A DNA stretch of 64,000 bases, taken from contig NZ_JAHXYW010000005.1 in assembly GCF_019969725.1 (NCBI RefSeq), positions 124,001-188,000 of the forward strand. Direction: 5' to 3'. This DNA is from Neobacillus bataviensis. Lineage in GTDB: Bacteria; Bacillota; Bacilli; Bacillales_B; DSM-18226. Both the position numbers and the translations under genes were made by a program. Positions within the stretch are counted from its first letter, which is position 1. Each line of letters starts with the position of its first letter. Under the pieces are notes generated by a model. That model saw only the letters and a list, made by a program, of their open reading frames with translations, was not told the DNA's origin and ran no database searches. Below, piece by piece: positions 17,208-27,693 of the stretch.

Positions 17208-18320
17208 ATGTACAAAATTGATACGAAATTAGCCCAAATTGGAAATCGAAGTGAGACTGCAACCGGAACCGTTAACCCGCCTGTTTATTTTTCAACTGCC
17301 TTCCGCCATGAGGGGATCGGGCAATCAACTGGGTTTGATTATATTAGAACCGGAAATCCAACACGCCAGCTTCTTGAAAAAACAATCGCTGATTTAGAAG
17401 GCGGTGATCAAGGCTTTGCCTGCAGTTCAGGAATGGCAGCCATTTTAACGATTCTTGCCTTATTTGAATCTGGTGATGAATGGCTTGTAAGCGAAGATTT
17501 ATACGGTGGAACTTACCGTTTATTAGAAAAAGGCTATAAAAAGTGGGGCTTGAAAAGCCAATATGTGAATACGTGTTGTCCGGAAGAGATTGAAAAGAAA
17601 ATTTCTCCGCAAACAAAGGCTATTTTCCTTGAGACTCCAACCAATCCGCTTATGCAGGAATCCGATATTGCCGAGGTATCAAAGATTGCCAAAAAGCACG
17701 GGATTCTCCTGATTGTTGACAATACCTTCTATACTCCTCTATTGCAGCAGCCGATTGCACTTGGTGCGGATATCGTTATCCACAGTGCAACGAAATATCT
17801 AGGCGGGCATAATGATGTTCTTGCCGGGCTAGTTGTCGCAAAAGGCAAAGAACTTTGTGAAGCCTTGGCCTTTCATCATAATGGCGCGGGTGCAGTTTTA
17901 AGTCCATTTGATTCCTGGTTATTAATGCGCGGAATGAAGACTTTATCGCTTCGGATGAAGCAGCATGAGAAGAATGCAAAGGCTGTAGTTGAATATCTTT
18001 CCACGCATGAAGGTGTAACAGATGTGCTTTATCCAGGACGAGGAGGAATGGTTTCCTTCCGAGTAAAAGACGAATCGTGGGTCAATCCATTTTTACAAAA
18101 TTTAAAGCTGATAAGTTTTGCTGAAAGCTTAGGCGGCACCGAAAGTTTTATTACCTATCCAGCAACACAAACCCATGCGGATATTCCAGAAGAAATTAGA
18201 ATTCAGTCCGGTGTATGTAATCGTTTGTTGCGTTTCTCTGTAGGCATTGAGGATGCAGAGGATATCATTTTTGACCTGAAACAGGCATTAGCCAAAGTGA
18301 ACGAAGGAGTGATCGTGTAA
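17208..18320 (+). CDS. metI: Cystathionine gamma-synthase / O-acetylhomoserine thiolyase
   Basis: This 370-residue Cys/Met-metabolism PLP enzyme has FDYIRTGNPTRQLLE, FACSSGMAAI, the SEDLYGGTYR loop, LETPTNPLM, VDNTF and IHSATKYLGGHND with the PLP lysine at about residue 194. It joins activated homoserine with cysteine or sulfide. ATG 17208 follows AAGGAGTG; an upstream GTG lies inside that site. It is the first gene under the S-box and overlaps metC by one base (TAATG). Confidence 0.93.
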   Translation: MYKIDTKLAQIGNRSETATGTVNPPVYFSTAFRHEGIGQSTGFDYIRTGNPTRQLLEKTIADLEGGDQGFACSSGMAAILTILALFESGDEWLVSEDLYGGTYRLLEKGYKKWGLKSQYVNTCCPEEIEKKISPQTKAIFLETPTNPLMQESDIAEVSKIAKKHGILLIVDNTFYTPLLQQPIALGADIVIHSATKYLGGHNDVLAGLVVAKGKELCEALAFHHNGAGAVLSPFDSWLLMRGMKTLSLRMKQHEKNAKAVVEYLSTHEGVTDVLYPGRGGMVSFRVKDESWVNPFLQNLKLISFAESLGGTESFITYPATQTHADIPEEIRIQSGVCNRLLRFSVGIEDAEDIIFDLKQALAKVNEGVIV

Positions 18321-19495
18321 TGGGAACAGAAGAATATTGTTTTGAGACGAAGCTTCTTCATAACCGGCATAAAGTGGATCCTGTAACAGGGGCGGTAAGC
18401 GTGCCTATTCAGCATGCTTCAACCTTTCATCAATTTGATATCGATAGTTTTGGAAAATATGATTATGCCCGCAGTTTAAATCCAACCCGTGAAGCGCTTG
18501 AAGATGTGATAGCCGAATTAGAAGGTGGAGTCAAAGGATTTGCCTTCTCCTCAGGAATGGCTGCCATCTCCACGGCATTCCTTTTGTTGTCATCAGGAGA
18601 CCACGTTGTGATAACGGAAGACGTATACGGTGGTACATTCCGAATGGTTACTGAGGTCCTAACCCGTTTTGGAATAGAACATACTTTTGTTGATATGACT
18701 GATTTGGATCAAGTAAAGCAGGCCATTAAGCCGAACACTAAAGCTTTTTACGTGGAAACTCCTTCAAATCCCTTATTGAAGGTAACGGATATTCAGGCAA
18801 TTAGTGAACTAGCAAAGAAAAATCATGCGTTAACCTTTGTCGATAATACCTTTCTTACACCAGCATTACAAAAGCCTCTAGAATTGGGTGCCGATGTTGT
18901 CCTTCATAGCGCCACCAAATTTCTTTCGGGCCATAGTGATGTAGTCGCTGGACTTGCTGTTGTGAAGGATGAAAATTTGGCAAAGAGACTTTATTTTTTA
19001 CAAAATTCCTTTGGCGCAATTCTTGGAGTTCAGGATGCCTGGTTGGTGCTTAGAGGACTAAAGACGCTTCATGTCCGGCTGGAGCACTCACAAAAATCCA
19101 CCTTAAAGATTGCTCAATTTTTACAGGCGAATCCGCTTGTTAAAAAGGTTTATTATCCTGGATTAGAAGACCATCCTGAATTTGAATTGCAGAAAGCACA
19201 GGCTGAGGGTGCAGGCGCAGTTTTATCGTTTGAGCTAGCTGATGAAGATGCAGTTCGTTCCTTTGTATCAAACGTTAAAATCCCTGTCTTCGCAGTAAGC
19301 CTTGGTGCAGTGGAATCGATTTTATCATATCCGGCTAAAATGTCCCATGCGGCCATGCCACAGGCAGAAAGAGAAAAGCGAGGAATCAAAAATAGTTTGC
19401 TGCGGCTATCAGTAGGATTAGAAAACGCTGACGATATAATAAAGGATTTTTCTCAGGCCCTAGCGAAACAGTATCAAAATGATTTGGTTTATTAA
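18320..19495 (+). CDS. metC: Cystathionine beta-lyase
   Basis: This 391-residue paralogue of MetI has YDYARSLNPTREALE, FAFSSGMAAISTAF, TEDVYGGTFR, VETPSNPLL, VDNTFLTP and LHSATKFLSGHSD with the PLP lysine. It cleaves cystathionine to homocysteine, pyruvate and ammonia. Its start codon overlaps the metI stop. Position as second gene, and the tandem metI-metC arrangement known in Bacillus, decide the name over other gamma-family members. Confidence 0.9.
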   Translation: MGTEEYCFETKLLHNRHKVDPVTGAVSVPIQHASTFHQFDIDSFGKYDYARSLNPTREALEDVIAELEGGVKGFAFSSGMAAISTAFLLLSSGDHVVITEDVYGGTFRMVTEVLTRFGIEHTFVDMTDLDQVKQAIKPNTKAFYVETPSNPLLKVTDIQAISELAKKNHALTFVDNTFLTPALQKPLELGADVVLHSATKFLSGHSDVVAGLAVVKDENLAKRLYFLQNSFGAILGVQDAWLVLRGLKTLHVRLEHSQKSTLKIAQFLQANPLVKKVYYPGLEDHPEFELQKAQAEGAGAVLSFELADEDAVRSFVSNVKIPVFAVSLGAVESILSYPAKMSHAAMPQAEREKRGIKNSLLRLSVGLENADDIIKDFSQALAKQYQNDLVY

Positions 19496-19510
19496 CAAGG
19501 AGAAATGTAT

Positions 19511-21370
19511 ATGAGCTTTTTAGAAAAATTAAAAAATCAAATCTTAATAGCTGACGGAGCCATGGGTACTTTATTGTATTCGTTTGGTAAGGATAGTTGT
19601 TTAGAGGAATTGAATCTTTCTCAGTCAGATCATATTCAAAATATTCACAAAGCCTACATTGATGCTGGGGCGGACGTGATTCAAACCAATACGTATGCTG
19701 CAAACTATTTAAAGCTGCAAAGGTATGGTTTAGAGGATTCTGTTAAAGAAATTAACAGTGCAGCAGTCTCTATTGCAAAAAAAGCAGCAGCCCAAAATAG
19801 TACTTACGTCCTTGGAACAATTGGTGGAAATCGAGGTGTTAAGCCAGATTCCATTACATTAGAAGAATTAAAGCGCAGCTTTCGCGAGCAATTATATTGC
19901 CTCCTTCTTGAGGGTGTGGATGGATTATTGCTTGAAACCTTTTACGATCTTGAAGAACTTGAAACGGTTCTAACCATAGCCAGAAAAGAAACAAAACTGC
20001 CGATTATTGCGCAGGTATCACATCAAGAGCCTGGAATTTTACAGGATCGGACTCCTGTCAATGACGCTTTAAAAAGACTCGAAGCTCTTGGAGCGGATAT
20101 CGTCGGTCTTAATTGCCGGCTAGGTCCGCATCACATGTTATTAGCTTTGGAACAGGTTGAATTGCCTGAACGTGCCTTTCTTTCCGCCTATCCAAATGCC
20201 AGTCTACCTGCCTACACGGACGGAAAGTTCCATTATAATGAGGGCGATAGTAATTATTTCCGAAGTTCTGCAAAAGCGTTCCGTACACAAGGAGTGCGGC
20301 TGCTTGGCGGCTGCTGCGGTACAACGCCTGAACACATTAGGGCCTTTGCTGAGGAATTAAAGAATAGTGTTCCGGTTACTGAAAAAGTAGTACAATTAAA
20401 ACCAAAGAAAATCATTATCGAACCACCTGTAAGGGAGCATACTCCTCTTCAGGAAATTGTGAAAGAGAGAACATCGGTTATCGTAGAATTAGACCCACCT
20501 CGAAAGCTGGATACCACAAAGTTTTTCGAAGGGGCTAAAGCGTTGAGGGAAGCAGGCATTGACTCTATCACTCTAGCGGATAATTCCCTTGCTACAGTTC
20601 GTATTTCCAATGAATCATTGGGATATCTAGTGAAGGAACAATTAGGAATGCGGCCGCTCATCCACATCGCCTGCCGCGATCGAAATATTATTGGCTTGCA
20701 ATCCCATTTAATGGGCCTTCATACGCTCGGTATGCATGATGTTTTAGCCATTACAGGCGACCCCGCAAGAGTAGGAGATTTTCCGGGAGCATCATCCGTT
20801 TACGATGTGTCTTCATTTGAGTTAATCAAAATGATTAAGCAAATGAACGAAGGCTTGTCTTATTCCGGAAAGGATTTGGGGCAAAAAACGGCTTTTAGCA
20901 TTGCTGCAGCCTTTAATCCTAATGTCCGCTCGCTTGAAAAAGCTGTTAAGCGCTTGGAGAAAAAGATTGAATTCGGGGCCGATTACTTTATCTCTCAGCC
21001 TGTTTTTTCAGAAGAAAAATTACTTGAAGTCTATGAAAATACGAAGCATTTAGATGCACCTATCTACATTGGCCTTATGCCGCTGACAGGCAGCAAGAAT
21101 GCAGAGTTCCTTCATAATGAAGTGCCGGGGATCAAAATTGCTGATTCTATTCGTGAACAGATGGCCAATTTGAACGATAATCCGCTTGCAGCAACCCGCC
21201 TGGGAATTGACATCACAAAATCCTTAATCGATGCTGCCTTAGATTTATTTAACGGGATTTATTTAATCACACCGTTTTTACGGTATGAATTAACCGCTGA
21301 GCTTGCTCAATATGCCAATCAGCGGGCAAGTGAAGTGAGGAGGAGCAACATTGCCGAAAACATCATTTAA
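19511..21370 (+). CDS. yitJ: Bifunctional homocysteine S-methyltransferase / methylenetetrahydrofolate reductase
   Basis: The N-terminal half is a homocysteine methyltransferase domain: [30 protein letters not shown] and the zinc motif [12 protein letters not shown] at about 262-273. The C-terminal half (~315-600) is a MetF-like TIM barrel with [25 protein letters not shown] and FISQPVF. It gives methyl-THF to the MetH encoded next. ATG 19511 lies 8 nt after AAGGAG; ATG 19505 is too close. The metH start overlaps its end by 20 bp. Confidence 0.93.
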   Translation: MSFLEKLKNQILIADGAMGTLLYSFGKDSCLEELNLSQSDHIQNIHKAYIDAGADVIQTNTYAANYLKLQRYGLEDSVKEINSAAVSIAKKAAAQNSTYVLGTIGGNRGVKPDSITLEELKRSFREQLYCLLLEGVDGLLLETFYDLEELETVLTIARKETKLPIIAQVSHQEPGILQDRTPVNDALKRLEALGADIVGLNCRLGPHHMLLALEQVELPERAFLSAYPNASLPAYTDGKFHYNEGDSNYFRSSAKAFRTQGVRLLGGCCGTTPEHIRAFAEELKNSVPVTEKVVQLKPKKIIIEPPVREHTPLQEIVKERTSVIVELDPPRKLDTTKFFEGAKALREAGIDSITLADNSLATVRISNESLGYLVKEQLGMRPLIHIACRDRNIIGLQSHLMGLHTLGMHDVLAITGDPARVGDFPGASSVYDVSSFELIKMIKQMNEGLSYSGKDLGQKTAFSIAAAFNPNVRSLEKAVKRLEKKIEFGADYFISQPVFSEEKLLEVYENTKHLDAPIYIGLMPLTGSKNAEFLHNEVPGIKIADSIREQMANLNDNPLAATRLGIDITKSLIDAALDLFNGIYLITPFLRYELTAELAQYANQRASEVRRSNIAENII

Positions 21371-24300
21371 TGATCAACTAAAGAAACGAATCCTCGTTAT
21401 GGACGGAGCCATGGGAACAATGCTCCAGCGTGTCAACCTTACCGCTGATGATTTTGGCGGCGAGGAATTTGAAGGATGTAATGAAAACCTGAATTTGACC
21501 GCCCCTTCTGTTATTGCCAACATACATCGGGAATATCTTGAAGCTGGAGCCGACATCATTGAAACAAATACCTTTGGTGCCACAAGCATTGTCCTTGATG
21601 AGTATGGACTCGGCTATAAGGCCTATGAAATCAATAAAATTGCCGCGATGATTGCTATCGGTGAGGTGCAAAAGGTTTATTCAGAAGATTGGCCTCGTTT
21701 TGTGGCTGGCTCCATGGGCCCGACCACCAAAACGCTAAGTGTTACCGGTGGGACGACGTTTGATGAATTAACGGCAAGCTATGAAGAACAAGCGCTTGGG
21801 TTAATTGACGGCGGTGTGGACCTTCTATTGCTTGAAACAAGCCAAGATATGCTGAATGTAAAGGCTGGTTTCGCAGGGATCCAAAGTGCTTTTTCAAAAA
21901 CTGGTACAACACTTCCTATTGTGATTTCAGGAACAATTGAACCAATGGGCACTACACTTGCTGGGCAAGCGATTGAGGCATTTTATATTTCGGTGGAGCA
22001 TATGAATCCTGTTGCTGTAGGGCTTAACTGTGCTACAGGACCAGAGTTTATGCAGGATCATATTCGTTCTTTATCAGAGCTTGCTACAACGGCAGTAAGC
22101 TGTTACCCTAATGCCGGTTTGCCAGATGAAGAAGGACACTACCACGAAACACCGGAAATTCTGGCGAAAAAATTAGCTGATTTTGCTGCTCATGGCTGGC
22201 TGAATATTGTTGGTGGATGTTGCGGAACTACTCCAGAACATATTAAAGCAATATCTGATGCCATGAAAAACTTTAAACCTAGAGAAACAAAACAGTCTAC
22301 TGTACACATGGTTTCTGGTATTGAACCTTTTGTATATGATGACCCTACATTAAGACCTATCATGGTTGGTGAAAGAACAAACGTTATTGGCTCTCGTAAA
22401 TTTAAGCGATTAATTACCGAAGGAAAATTTGAAGAGGCTTCTGAAGTTGCCCGCGCGCAGGTTAAGGGCGGAGCGCATGTTATTGATATTTGCCTTGCTG
22501 ACCCAGACCGTGACGAAATCGTTGATATGGAGAATTTTATTAAAGAGGTTGTAAAGAAGGTTAAGGTTCCTCTTGTTATAGATTCTACTGATGAAAAGGT
22601 TATTGAAAAGGCGCTTAAATATTCTCAAGGTAAAGCAATTATTAATTCGATTAATCTTGAGGACGGAGAAGAACGTTTTGAAGCGGTTGTACCATTAATA
22701 CACAAATATGGCGCTGCAGTAGTCGTAGGCACCATTGATGAGAAAGGCATGGGAGTTACAGCAGAACGAAAGCTGGAGATTGCCAAACGTTCCCATGACC
22801 TTTTGGTAAACAAATACGGTCTTAAATCCCAGGATTTAATTTTTGATCCACTTGTTTTTCCAGTTGGTACGGGAGATGAGCAATACATTGGTTCTGCCAA
22901 AGCAACAGTTGAAGGGATTAGGTTAATTAAGGAGGAGCTTCCCGAAGTTCAGACCATCCTTGGTATAAGTAATGTTTCTTTCGGTTTACCGCCAGTTGGA
23001 AGAGAAATATTAAATTCTGTGTTCCTATATCACTGTACACAAGCTGGCCTCGATTATGCCATTGTAAATACTGAAAAGCTTGAACGCTTTGCATCTATTT
23101 CAAAAGAAGAAGTAAAGTTGGCTGATGATCTTTTATTTACGACAACAGATGAAACATTAGCTACTTTTACGGAGTTTTACCGTGGCAAAAAGAAAGAAGC
23201 AAAGAGTACTGTACCTGATATGACCCTAGAAGAACGTCTCTCCTATTATGTTGTTGAAGGCACAAAAGAAGGTTTGCTTCCTGACCTGGATCAAGCTCTT
23301 AAGGTATACCCTGCCCCACTTGATATTATTAATGGTCCTTTAATGGATGGGATGAAAGAAGTGGGCCGTCTTTTTAATGATAATCAACTTATTGTGGCTG
23401 AGGTTCTACAAAGTGCTGAGGTAATGAAAGCAGCAGTTGCTTTTCTAGAGCCCCACATGGAAAAAGGCGATGTCTCGGCATCAAAAGGGAAAGTTATATT
23501 AGCAACGGTTAAAGGTGATGTTCATGACATCGGGAAAAACCTTGTTGATATCATTCTAAGCAATAATGGCTATAATGTGGTTGACTTAGGAATTAAAGTG
23601 ACTCCGACCGATTTGGTTCAAGCTATTAAAAATGAAAAACCAGATATGGTTGGACTTTCTGGTTTGCTAGTTAAATCGGCGCAGCAAATGGTGTTAACAG
23701 CACAAGACATGAAGGAAGCAGGACTTTCTATGCCTATTCTAGTTGGCGGTGCTGCACTTTCCCGTAAGTTTACAGATACAAAAATTGCTAAAGAGTACGA
23801 TGGACTAGTCCTTTATGCTAAAGATGCCATGACCGGATTGTCACTTGCTAATCAGCTGCAATCACCTGAAGAACATCAGAAACTGCTGGCTGAAAAACAT
23901 GAAAAACTGGCAGCAGCTGAGATTCCAAGAGAAATTCCAATCCGGTCTGGGGTATCTGTTGCAGTAAAACCAAAACCATCTGTATCTACAACGGTTCCCG
24001 TTTATACTCCAATGGATACAAAAAGACATATCTTAAGGTCTTATTCTTTATCACATATTGAGCCTTATATAAATATGCAAATGCTTATTGGACATCACCT
24101 TGGAGTCAAAGGTAAAATTGCCAAATTAATCGCGGAAAAAGATGAAAAAGCTTTAAAAGTAAAAGAGGTGGTTGATCAATTGCTTGCTGGTGCAAGTGCA
24201 AACAATTGGATTACACCTCAAGCTCTTTATCAGTTTTTCCCTGCACAATCAGACGGGAATAAGGTAAATATTTATAATCCAGAAAATCCAGAGGAAATCA

Positions 24301-24800
24301 TTGAAACATTTGATTTCCCTAGACAAGAGTCTGAGCCTCATCTATGTTTGGCGGATTTTATTAAATCTGTTGATAGCGGAGTTAAGGATTATGTTGGTTT
24401 CTTCACTGTTACAGCTGGCAGAGGTATTCGGGAAAAAGCGGATGAATTCAAGACCGCAGGACGTTTCCTTGAAAGTCATGCCCTTCAGGCATTGGCGTTA
24501 GAAACTGCAGAGGGTTTTGCCGAATTAATTCACCGACAGATGCGTGACCGTTGGGGCTTTCCTGATCCACTAAACTTTACAATGCAAGACCGGTTCGCCG
24601 CTAAATATCAAGGTCAGCGATTCTCGTTCGGTTATCCGGCCTGTCCTGATTTAGAAGATCAGAAAAAATTATTTAAGTTAATTAAACCTGAAGAAATCGG
24701 TATTGAATTGACTGAAGGCTGCATGATGGAACCTGAGGCTTCTGTTTCAGCCATGGTGTTTGCACATCCAGAAGCTAGGTATTTTAATGTTTTGAGATAA
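21351..24800 (+). CDS. metH: Cobalamin-dependent methionine synthase
   Basis: This 1149-residue four-module enzyme contains a homocysteine domain with [10 protein letters not shown] (~286-295), a pterin-binding domain beginning [13 protein letters not shown] (~342), a B12 domain with the cobalt-binding [10 protein letters not shown] (~723), and an AdoMet activation domain ending in [18 protein letters not shown]. All modules are complete. It starts with TTG 21351 after GAGGAGGAGC, within the yitJ end, so translation is coupled. It makes methionine from homocysteine and methyl-THF, closing the pathway of this operon. Confidence 0.95.
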   Translation: MPKTSFNDQLKKRILVMDGAMGTMLQRVNLTADDFGGEEFEGCNENLNLTAPSVIANIHREYLEAGADIIETNTFGATSIVLDEYGLGYKAYEINKIAAMIAIGEVQKVYSEDWPRFVAGSMGPTTKTLSVTGGTTFDELTASYEEQALGLIDGGVDLLLLETSQDMLNVKAGFAGIQSAFSKTGTTLPIVISGTIEPMGTTLAGQAIEAFYISVEHMNPVAVGLNCATGPEFMQDHIRSLSELATTAVSCYPNAGLPDEEGHYHETPEILAKKLADFAAHGWLNIVGGCCGTTPEHIKAISDAMKNFKPRETKQSTVHMVSGIEPFVYDDPTLRPIMVGERTNVIGSRKFKRLITEGKFEEASEVARAQVKGGAHVIDICLADPDRDEIVDMENFIKEVVKKVKVPLVIDSTDEKVIEKALKYSQGKAIINSINLEDGEERFEAVVPLIHKYGAAVVVGTIDEKGMGVTAERKLEIAKRSHDLLVNKYGLKSQDLIFDPLVFPVGTGDEQYIGSAKATVEGIRLIKEELPEVQTILGISNVSFGLPPVGREILNSVFLYHCTQAGLDYAIVNTEKLERFASISKEEVKLADDLLFTTTDETLATFTEFYRGKKKEAKSTVPDMTLEERLSYYVVEGTKEGLLPDLDQALKVYPAPLDIINGPLMDGMKEVGRLFNDNQLIVAEVLQSAEVMKAAVAFLEPHMEKGDVSASKGKVILATVKGDVHDIGKNLVDIILSNNGYNVVDLGIKVTPTDLVQAIKNEKPDMVGLSGLLVKSAQQMVLTAQDMKEAGLSMPILVGGAALSRKFTDTKIAKEYDGLVLYAKDAMTGLSLANQLQSPEEHQKLLAEKHEKLAAAEIPREIPIRSGVSVAVKPKPSVSTTVPVYTPMDTKRHILRSYSLSHIEPYINMQMLIGHHLGVKGKIAKLIAEKDEKALKVKEVVDQLLAGASANNWITPQALYQFFPAQSDGNKVNIYNPENPEEIIETFDFPRQESEPHLCLADFIKSVDSGVKDYVGFFTVTAGRGIREKADEFKTAGRFLESHALQALALETAEGFAELIHRQMRDRWGFPDPLNFTMQDRFAAKYQGQRFSFGYPACPDLEDQKKLFKLIKPEEIGIELTEGCMMEPEASVSAMVFAHPEARYFNVLR

Positions 24801-24815
24801 AATAGTTAGATGATT

Positions 24816-24935
24816 TTTTCCGCGGATTTTATTAATATTTCCGCGGATTTTTTATGTGTTTTCGCGATTTTCCTCAGTTATTTCGCGGAAAATATAATGG
24901 TTTCCGCTTAAGCTGATACTAATTTCGCAAACACA
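24816..24935. repeat. Six phased YCGCGR motifs at exact 21-bp spacing
   Basis: CCGCGG (24820), CCGCGG (24841), TCGCGA (24862), TCGCGG (24883), CCGCTT (24904) and TCGCAA (24925) recur every 21 bp, mostly framed by TTT before and GATTTT after. The last copies are decayed. The array fills the gap between metH and the marR promoter. The spacing equals two helical turns. The origin and role are unknown. Confidence 0.8.
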
Positions 24936-24941
24936 CTTACC

Positions 24942-24984
24942 TTGACATTTTTCACTTAAAGGAATATAGTTACCTAGGTAACTA
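24942..24984 (+). promoter_or_regulatory. marR promoter overlapped by an 18-bp palindromic operator
   Basis: TTGACA (24942-24947), a 17-bp spacer and TATAGT (24965-24970) form a near-consensus sigma-A promoter. TAGTTACCTAGGTAACTA (24967-24984) is a perfect 18-bp palindrome overlapping the -10 box and probable start. This is the layout expected for MarR autorepression. Confidence 0.85.
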
Positions 24985-25008
24985 ATTAAACTTTGGAGTG
25001 AATCCTCA

Positions 25009-25422
25009 TTGAATACCCACGAATTGTTCCATACACTGCATCAGCTTTCACGACATCTAACTAATACACTTAATGAGGCATTGAAACCATTAGGATTATA
25101 CGGTTCACAATGGTCGGCAATTTTCGTTTTAAAAACAAAAGGCTCTTTAACTCAAAAAGAATTATGTGATTACCTTTTTGTTGAAGCACCTCCGATGACC
25201 CGAACCATTCAGCGTTTAGTAAAGCAGGGATACGTTAGACAAGTACCTGGTAAGGACAAGCGGGAAAAAATTATCCAATTAACTGATAAGGCATTATTAG
25301 AGTATCCAAAGTGGGAAAAAACAGTATTTGAAACAAATGAATCAGTTTTAAAGAACCTTCCAGAAACATCACAGGAAGAACTATTAAGATTGCAAAAAAG
25401 CTGGTTACAGCAGCTTAAATAA
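25009..25422 (+). CDS. MarR family transcriptional regulator
   Basis: This 137-residue winged-helix protein has LGLYGSQWSAIFVLKTKGSL and TQKELCDYLFVEAPPMTRTIQRLVKQGYV as DNA-binding helices, then a KDKREKIIQLTDKA wing. It starts with TTG 25009, 8 nt after GGAGTGA. The MFS exporter starts 12 bp downstream, so the two form an operon. The 18-bp palindrome in their promoter is the likely binding site. The inducing ligand is unknown. Confidence 0.88.
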   Translation: MNTHELFHTLHQLSRHLTNTLNEALKPLGLYGSQWSAIFVLKTKGSLTQKELCDYLFVEAPPMTRTIQRLVKQGYVRQVPGKDKREKIIQLTDKALLEYPKWEKTVFETNESVLKNLPETSQEELLRLQKSWLQQLK

Positions 25423-25434
25423 GGAGTGCATCAT

Positions 25435-26631
25435 ATGGATCGAACAAAATTATGGACGAAGGATTTTATTGGTATTTCCTTAAGTAACTTTTTTCTTTTT
25501 CTAACCTTTTATTTCTTACTCGTAACACTGCCAAATTTCGCACTGCAGGAGTTTCACAGCAGTGCTTCTGAAGCTGGTCTGATGACAACAGTATTTTTAA
25601 TTTCTGCCATTATTTCACGCCCGATTGCCGGCAAATGGCTAGAACGTGCTGGACATCAAAAAATTCTTTTAACCGCCCTTATCTTATTCTTTGGCGCATC
25701 GCTATTTTACTTTTTTCCAAAAACAATTTCTGGTATGTTGATCATTCGTTTTTTACATGGGATTGGTTTTGGCATGGCGACCACTGCTGCCGGTACCATC
25801 GTCGCTGACCTTGTCCCAGCTTCGCGCAGGGGTGAAGGCATGGGATACTTTATAATGTCTGCCAATTTAGCAATGGTTCTTGGTCCTTTCATCGGGATCA
25901 CCGCAATGAATTCATGGGGACCAAAGGTATTGTTTACTCTAAGTGTGGTTGGAGCATTGGCTTCACTCATTGCTGGACTTTTTATAAAAATTGCAAAAAG
26001 AGAACACACAAAAACAGAAGTTGCTTATTCAAGTTTTTCGTTTCGCAACTTTTTTGAAGCTTCAGCAGTTCCTATTTCATTGATTGGCGCATTCTTTGCA
26101 CTTGTTTATTCATCGATTCTTTCCTTCGTCAATGTGTATGCAAATGAAGTACATTTATCAGCGGTTTCAAGCTTATTCTTTGTAGTTTATGCAGTTGTTC
26201 TTTTAATCTCAAGACCTTTTACTGGCAAATTGTTTGACCTTCGTGGTCCAAACGTGATTGTTTTCCCTTCTATTGTACTATTTGCCATCGGGATGTTTCT
26301 TTTAAGTAATAGTGGTACAGCCGGTACATTCCTATTTTCAGCAGGACTGATTGGTTTAGGGTGGGGAACACTTTTTCCAACCTTCCAAACCATTGCCCTT
26401 CAAGATGCCCCTCCTAAAAAACGAGGGCTTGCGACTGCTACCTTCCTATCGATATTTGATACCGGTATTGGATTAGGGTCATTTGTGGTAGGCTTGTTAG
26501 TAGCAAAAATAGGCTTTGGCTCGTTTTACTTTATAAGTTCATTTTATATCCTTATTGGGATTGTTCTTTATTACTTCCTTCATAGCCGTAAAAAAGAGCA
26601 AGTTAAGCAATATGAAGAGCGGGTTAATTAA
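25435..26631 (+). CDS. Major facilitator superfamily exporter (12 TM)
   Basis: This 398-residue protein has twelve hydrophobic segments and MFS landmarks: SRPIAGKWLERAGHQKIL (motif A between TM2 and TM3), FLHGIGFGMATTAAGTIVADLVP with SRRGEGMGY (TM4-5), and SRPFTGKLFD in the second half. ATG 25435 lies 6 nt after AAGGAGTG. Coupling to a MarR regulator suggests export of a toxic compound sensed by that regulator. Confidence 0.85.
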   Translation: MDRTKLWTKDFIGISLSNFFLFLTFYFLLVTLPNFALQEFHSSASEAGLMTTVFLISAIISRPIAGKWLERAGHQKILLTALILFFGASLFYFFPKTISGMLIIRFLHGIGFGMATTAAGTIVADLVPASRRGEGMGYFIMSANLAMVLGPFIGITAMNSWGPKVLFTLSVVGALASLIAGLFIKIAKREHTKTEVAYSSFSFRNFFEASAVPISLIGAFFALVYSSILSFVNVYANEVHLSAVSSLFFVVYAVVLLISRPFTGKLFDLRGPNVIVFPSIVLFAIGMFLLSNSGTAGTFLFSAGLIGLGWGTLFPTFQTIALQDAPPKKRGLATATFLSIFDTGIGLGSFVVGLLVAKIGFGSFYFISSFYILIGIVLYYFLHSRKKEQVKQYEERVN

Positions 26632-26637
26632 ACTCGA

Positions 26638-26664
26638 AGACCCCCTTGATTTTCAAGGGGGTCT
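26638..26664. terminator. Intrinsic terminator between convergent genes
   Basis: A perfect 12-bp stem AGACCCCCTTGA/TCAAGGGGGTCT with a 3-nt loop lies directly behind the MFS stop and before the end of the minus-strand SHOCT gene. Confidence 0.8.
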
Positions 26665-26670
26665 TTACTA

Positions 26671-26886
26671 TTATTTTTGCTTCAGAATTTCATTTATTTT
26701 TTCATATTCTTCGATGTCAATTTCCCCTGATGCCAATCTTTTTGCCAGGATTACCTGTGCATCGGCATTACCTTGAAAGCAAAATCTGCCTCTACGCCGC
26801 CACATAATAAAATTAGCTGCAAAGAAAGCAATGAAAAGTAATGGAAAAATAAATGCGAAAGGGTGAAAATATCCCCAATGATGCAT
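26671..26886 (-). CDS. Small membrane protein with C-terminal SHOCT motif
   Basis: This 71-residue protein has an aromatic start (MHHWGYFHPF), one membrane helix (FIFPLLFIAFFAANFIMW), a basic RRRGR stop-transfer segment and the SHOCT motif ILAKRLASGEIDIEEYEKI at the end. SHOCT is a short oligomerisation motif of unclear function. ATG 26886 lies 9 nt after AGGAG. Function unknown. Confidence 0.75.
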   Translation of the reverse strand: MHHWGYFHPFAFIFPLLFIAFFAANFIMWRRRGRFCFQGNADAQVILAKRLASGEIDIEEYEKINEILKQK

Positions 26887-26919
26887 ATAAATCAACTCCT
26901 AAATTTTAATGATTTTTCC

Positions 26920-27402
26920 TTAAGAAAGTCTGGTGGTACTAACTCTTTTCCCCCATGGTTTAATTACTGAAATAATGTACATCAGCACGAGTGATAGGAT
27001 TTGAATAATAATCCCAGTCCAAAGCTCGGTTTTGACAAAGAAAAGGTCATTTGTTTTGCTTATAGCTTGAAGAGTCCAAGTGTACATTCCCCAGAAGTTA
27101 AGAAAGATACAAAGCACCGTAAGGCCCTCCTTGGCAATAATCCAGTAATAGCTGAACAATCCCCATTTTGTCCAAACGGAAAGTAGAATGCCTGTTACGG
27201 TCATTCCAATGGTAGAAGCTCGCAATGATGTTTTCGAAAGAATATGCATGGCTTGATAGCATGTTTGTATTAATTCTTTATCACTTACAGAAGCCGCTGT
27301 AATACTAAAAATAAGAAAAGCCGTCATATTCCCGAGCATGATTGCTGCAAATAATAGATGAAAAATCAGCAGCCATTTCTTGGTTTTATGCGAAATCTTC
27401 AG
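26920..27402 (-). CDS. Four-helix integral membrane protein (DUF2269-like)
   Basis: About 160 residues with four hydrophobic helices (near 10-32, 58-80, 88-108 and 130-152) and a conserved-looking HLLFAAIMLGNMTAF first helix. The only strong ribosome site, AAGGAGG, is followed 8 nt later by CTG 27402; the GTG at 27411 touches the site itself. A CTG start is therefore the best reading, with ATT or GTG possible. Family likeness is to predicted membrane proteins of unknown function. Confidence 0.6.
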   Translation of the reverse strand: MKISHKTKKWLLIFHLLFAAIMLGNMTAFLIFSITAASVSDKELIQTCYQAMHILSKTSLRASTIGMTVTGILLSVWTKWGLFSYYWIIAKEGLTVLCIFLNFWGMYTWTLQAISKTNDLFFVKTELWTGIIIQILSLVLMYIISVIKPWGKRVSTTRLS

Positions 27403-27501
27403 CCCTATCACCTCCTTGATGTTTTACAAGCTTTAGTTTAAACAGAATATCTAAACTCCTTCTAAAGCATTTCTTAAATATTTCTAAACTATTTTGAAAT
27501 T

Positions 27502-27646
27502 GCGGAATCGGACTCTCCCTTTTGCCTTTACCGAGTCTTCTATAGCCTTTCTTGCAGAATCGGACTCTCCCTTTTGCCTTTGCCGAGTCCTCTATAGCCT
27601 CTATAGTGGACTCGGACCCTTCCTTTTTGCTTTGCCGTGTCATCAA
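27502..27646. repeat. Tandem array, three 52-bp units
   Basis: Units begin at 27502 (GCGGAATCGGACTC), 27554 (GCAGAATCGGACTC) and 27606 (GTGGACTCGGACCC), exactly 52 bp apart, the third truncated. Units one and two each carry GGACTC ... GAGTC(C/T) inverted arms around ~17 nt, so each can form a hairpin. The array lies between the response-regulator terminator and the membrane-protein gene at 26920-27402. No spacers of unique sequence are present. Confidence 0.85.
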
Positions 27647-27656
27647 TAAAAAAACA

Positions 27657-27682
27657 GGATGCCCCGCGATAGTGGGACATCC
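27657..27682 (-). terminator. Terminator of the two-component operon
   Basis: On the minus strand GGATGTCCCAC pairs with GCGGGGCATCC (one mismatch, one wobble) and is followed by TGTTTTTTTATT, 11 bp after the response-regulator stop. Confidence 0.85.
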
Positions 27683-27693
27683 CAACAAACAAT

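Noticed and set aside
27502..27646. CRISPR array
   Set aside because: Units follow each other without unique spacers, and no cas genes are in the window. The same holds for the array at 57391-57655.
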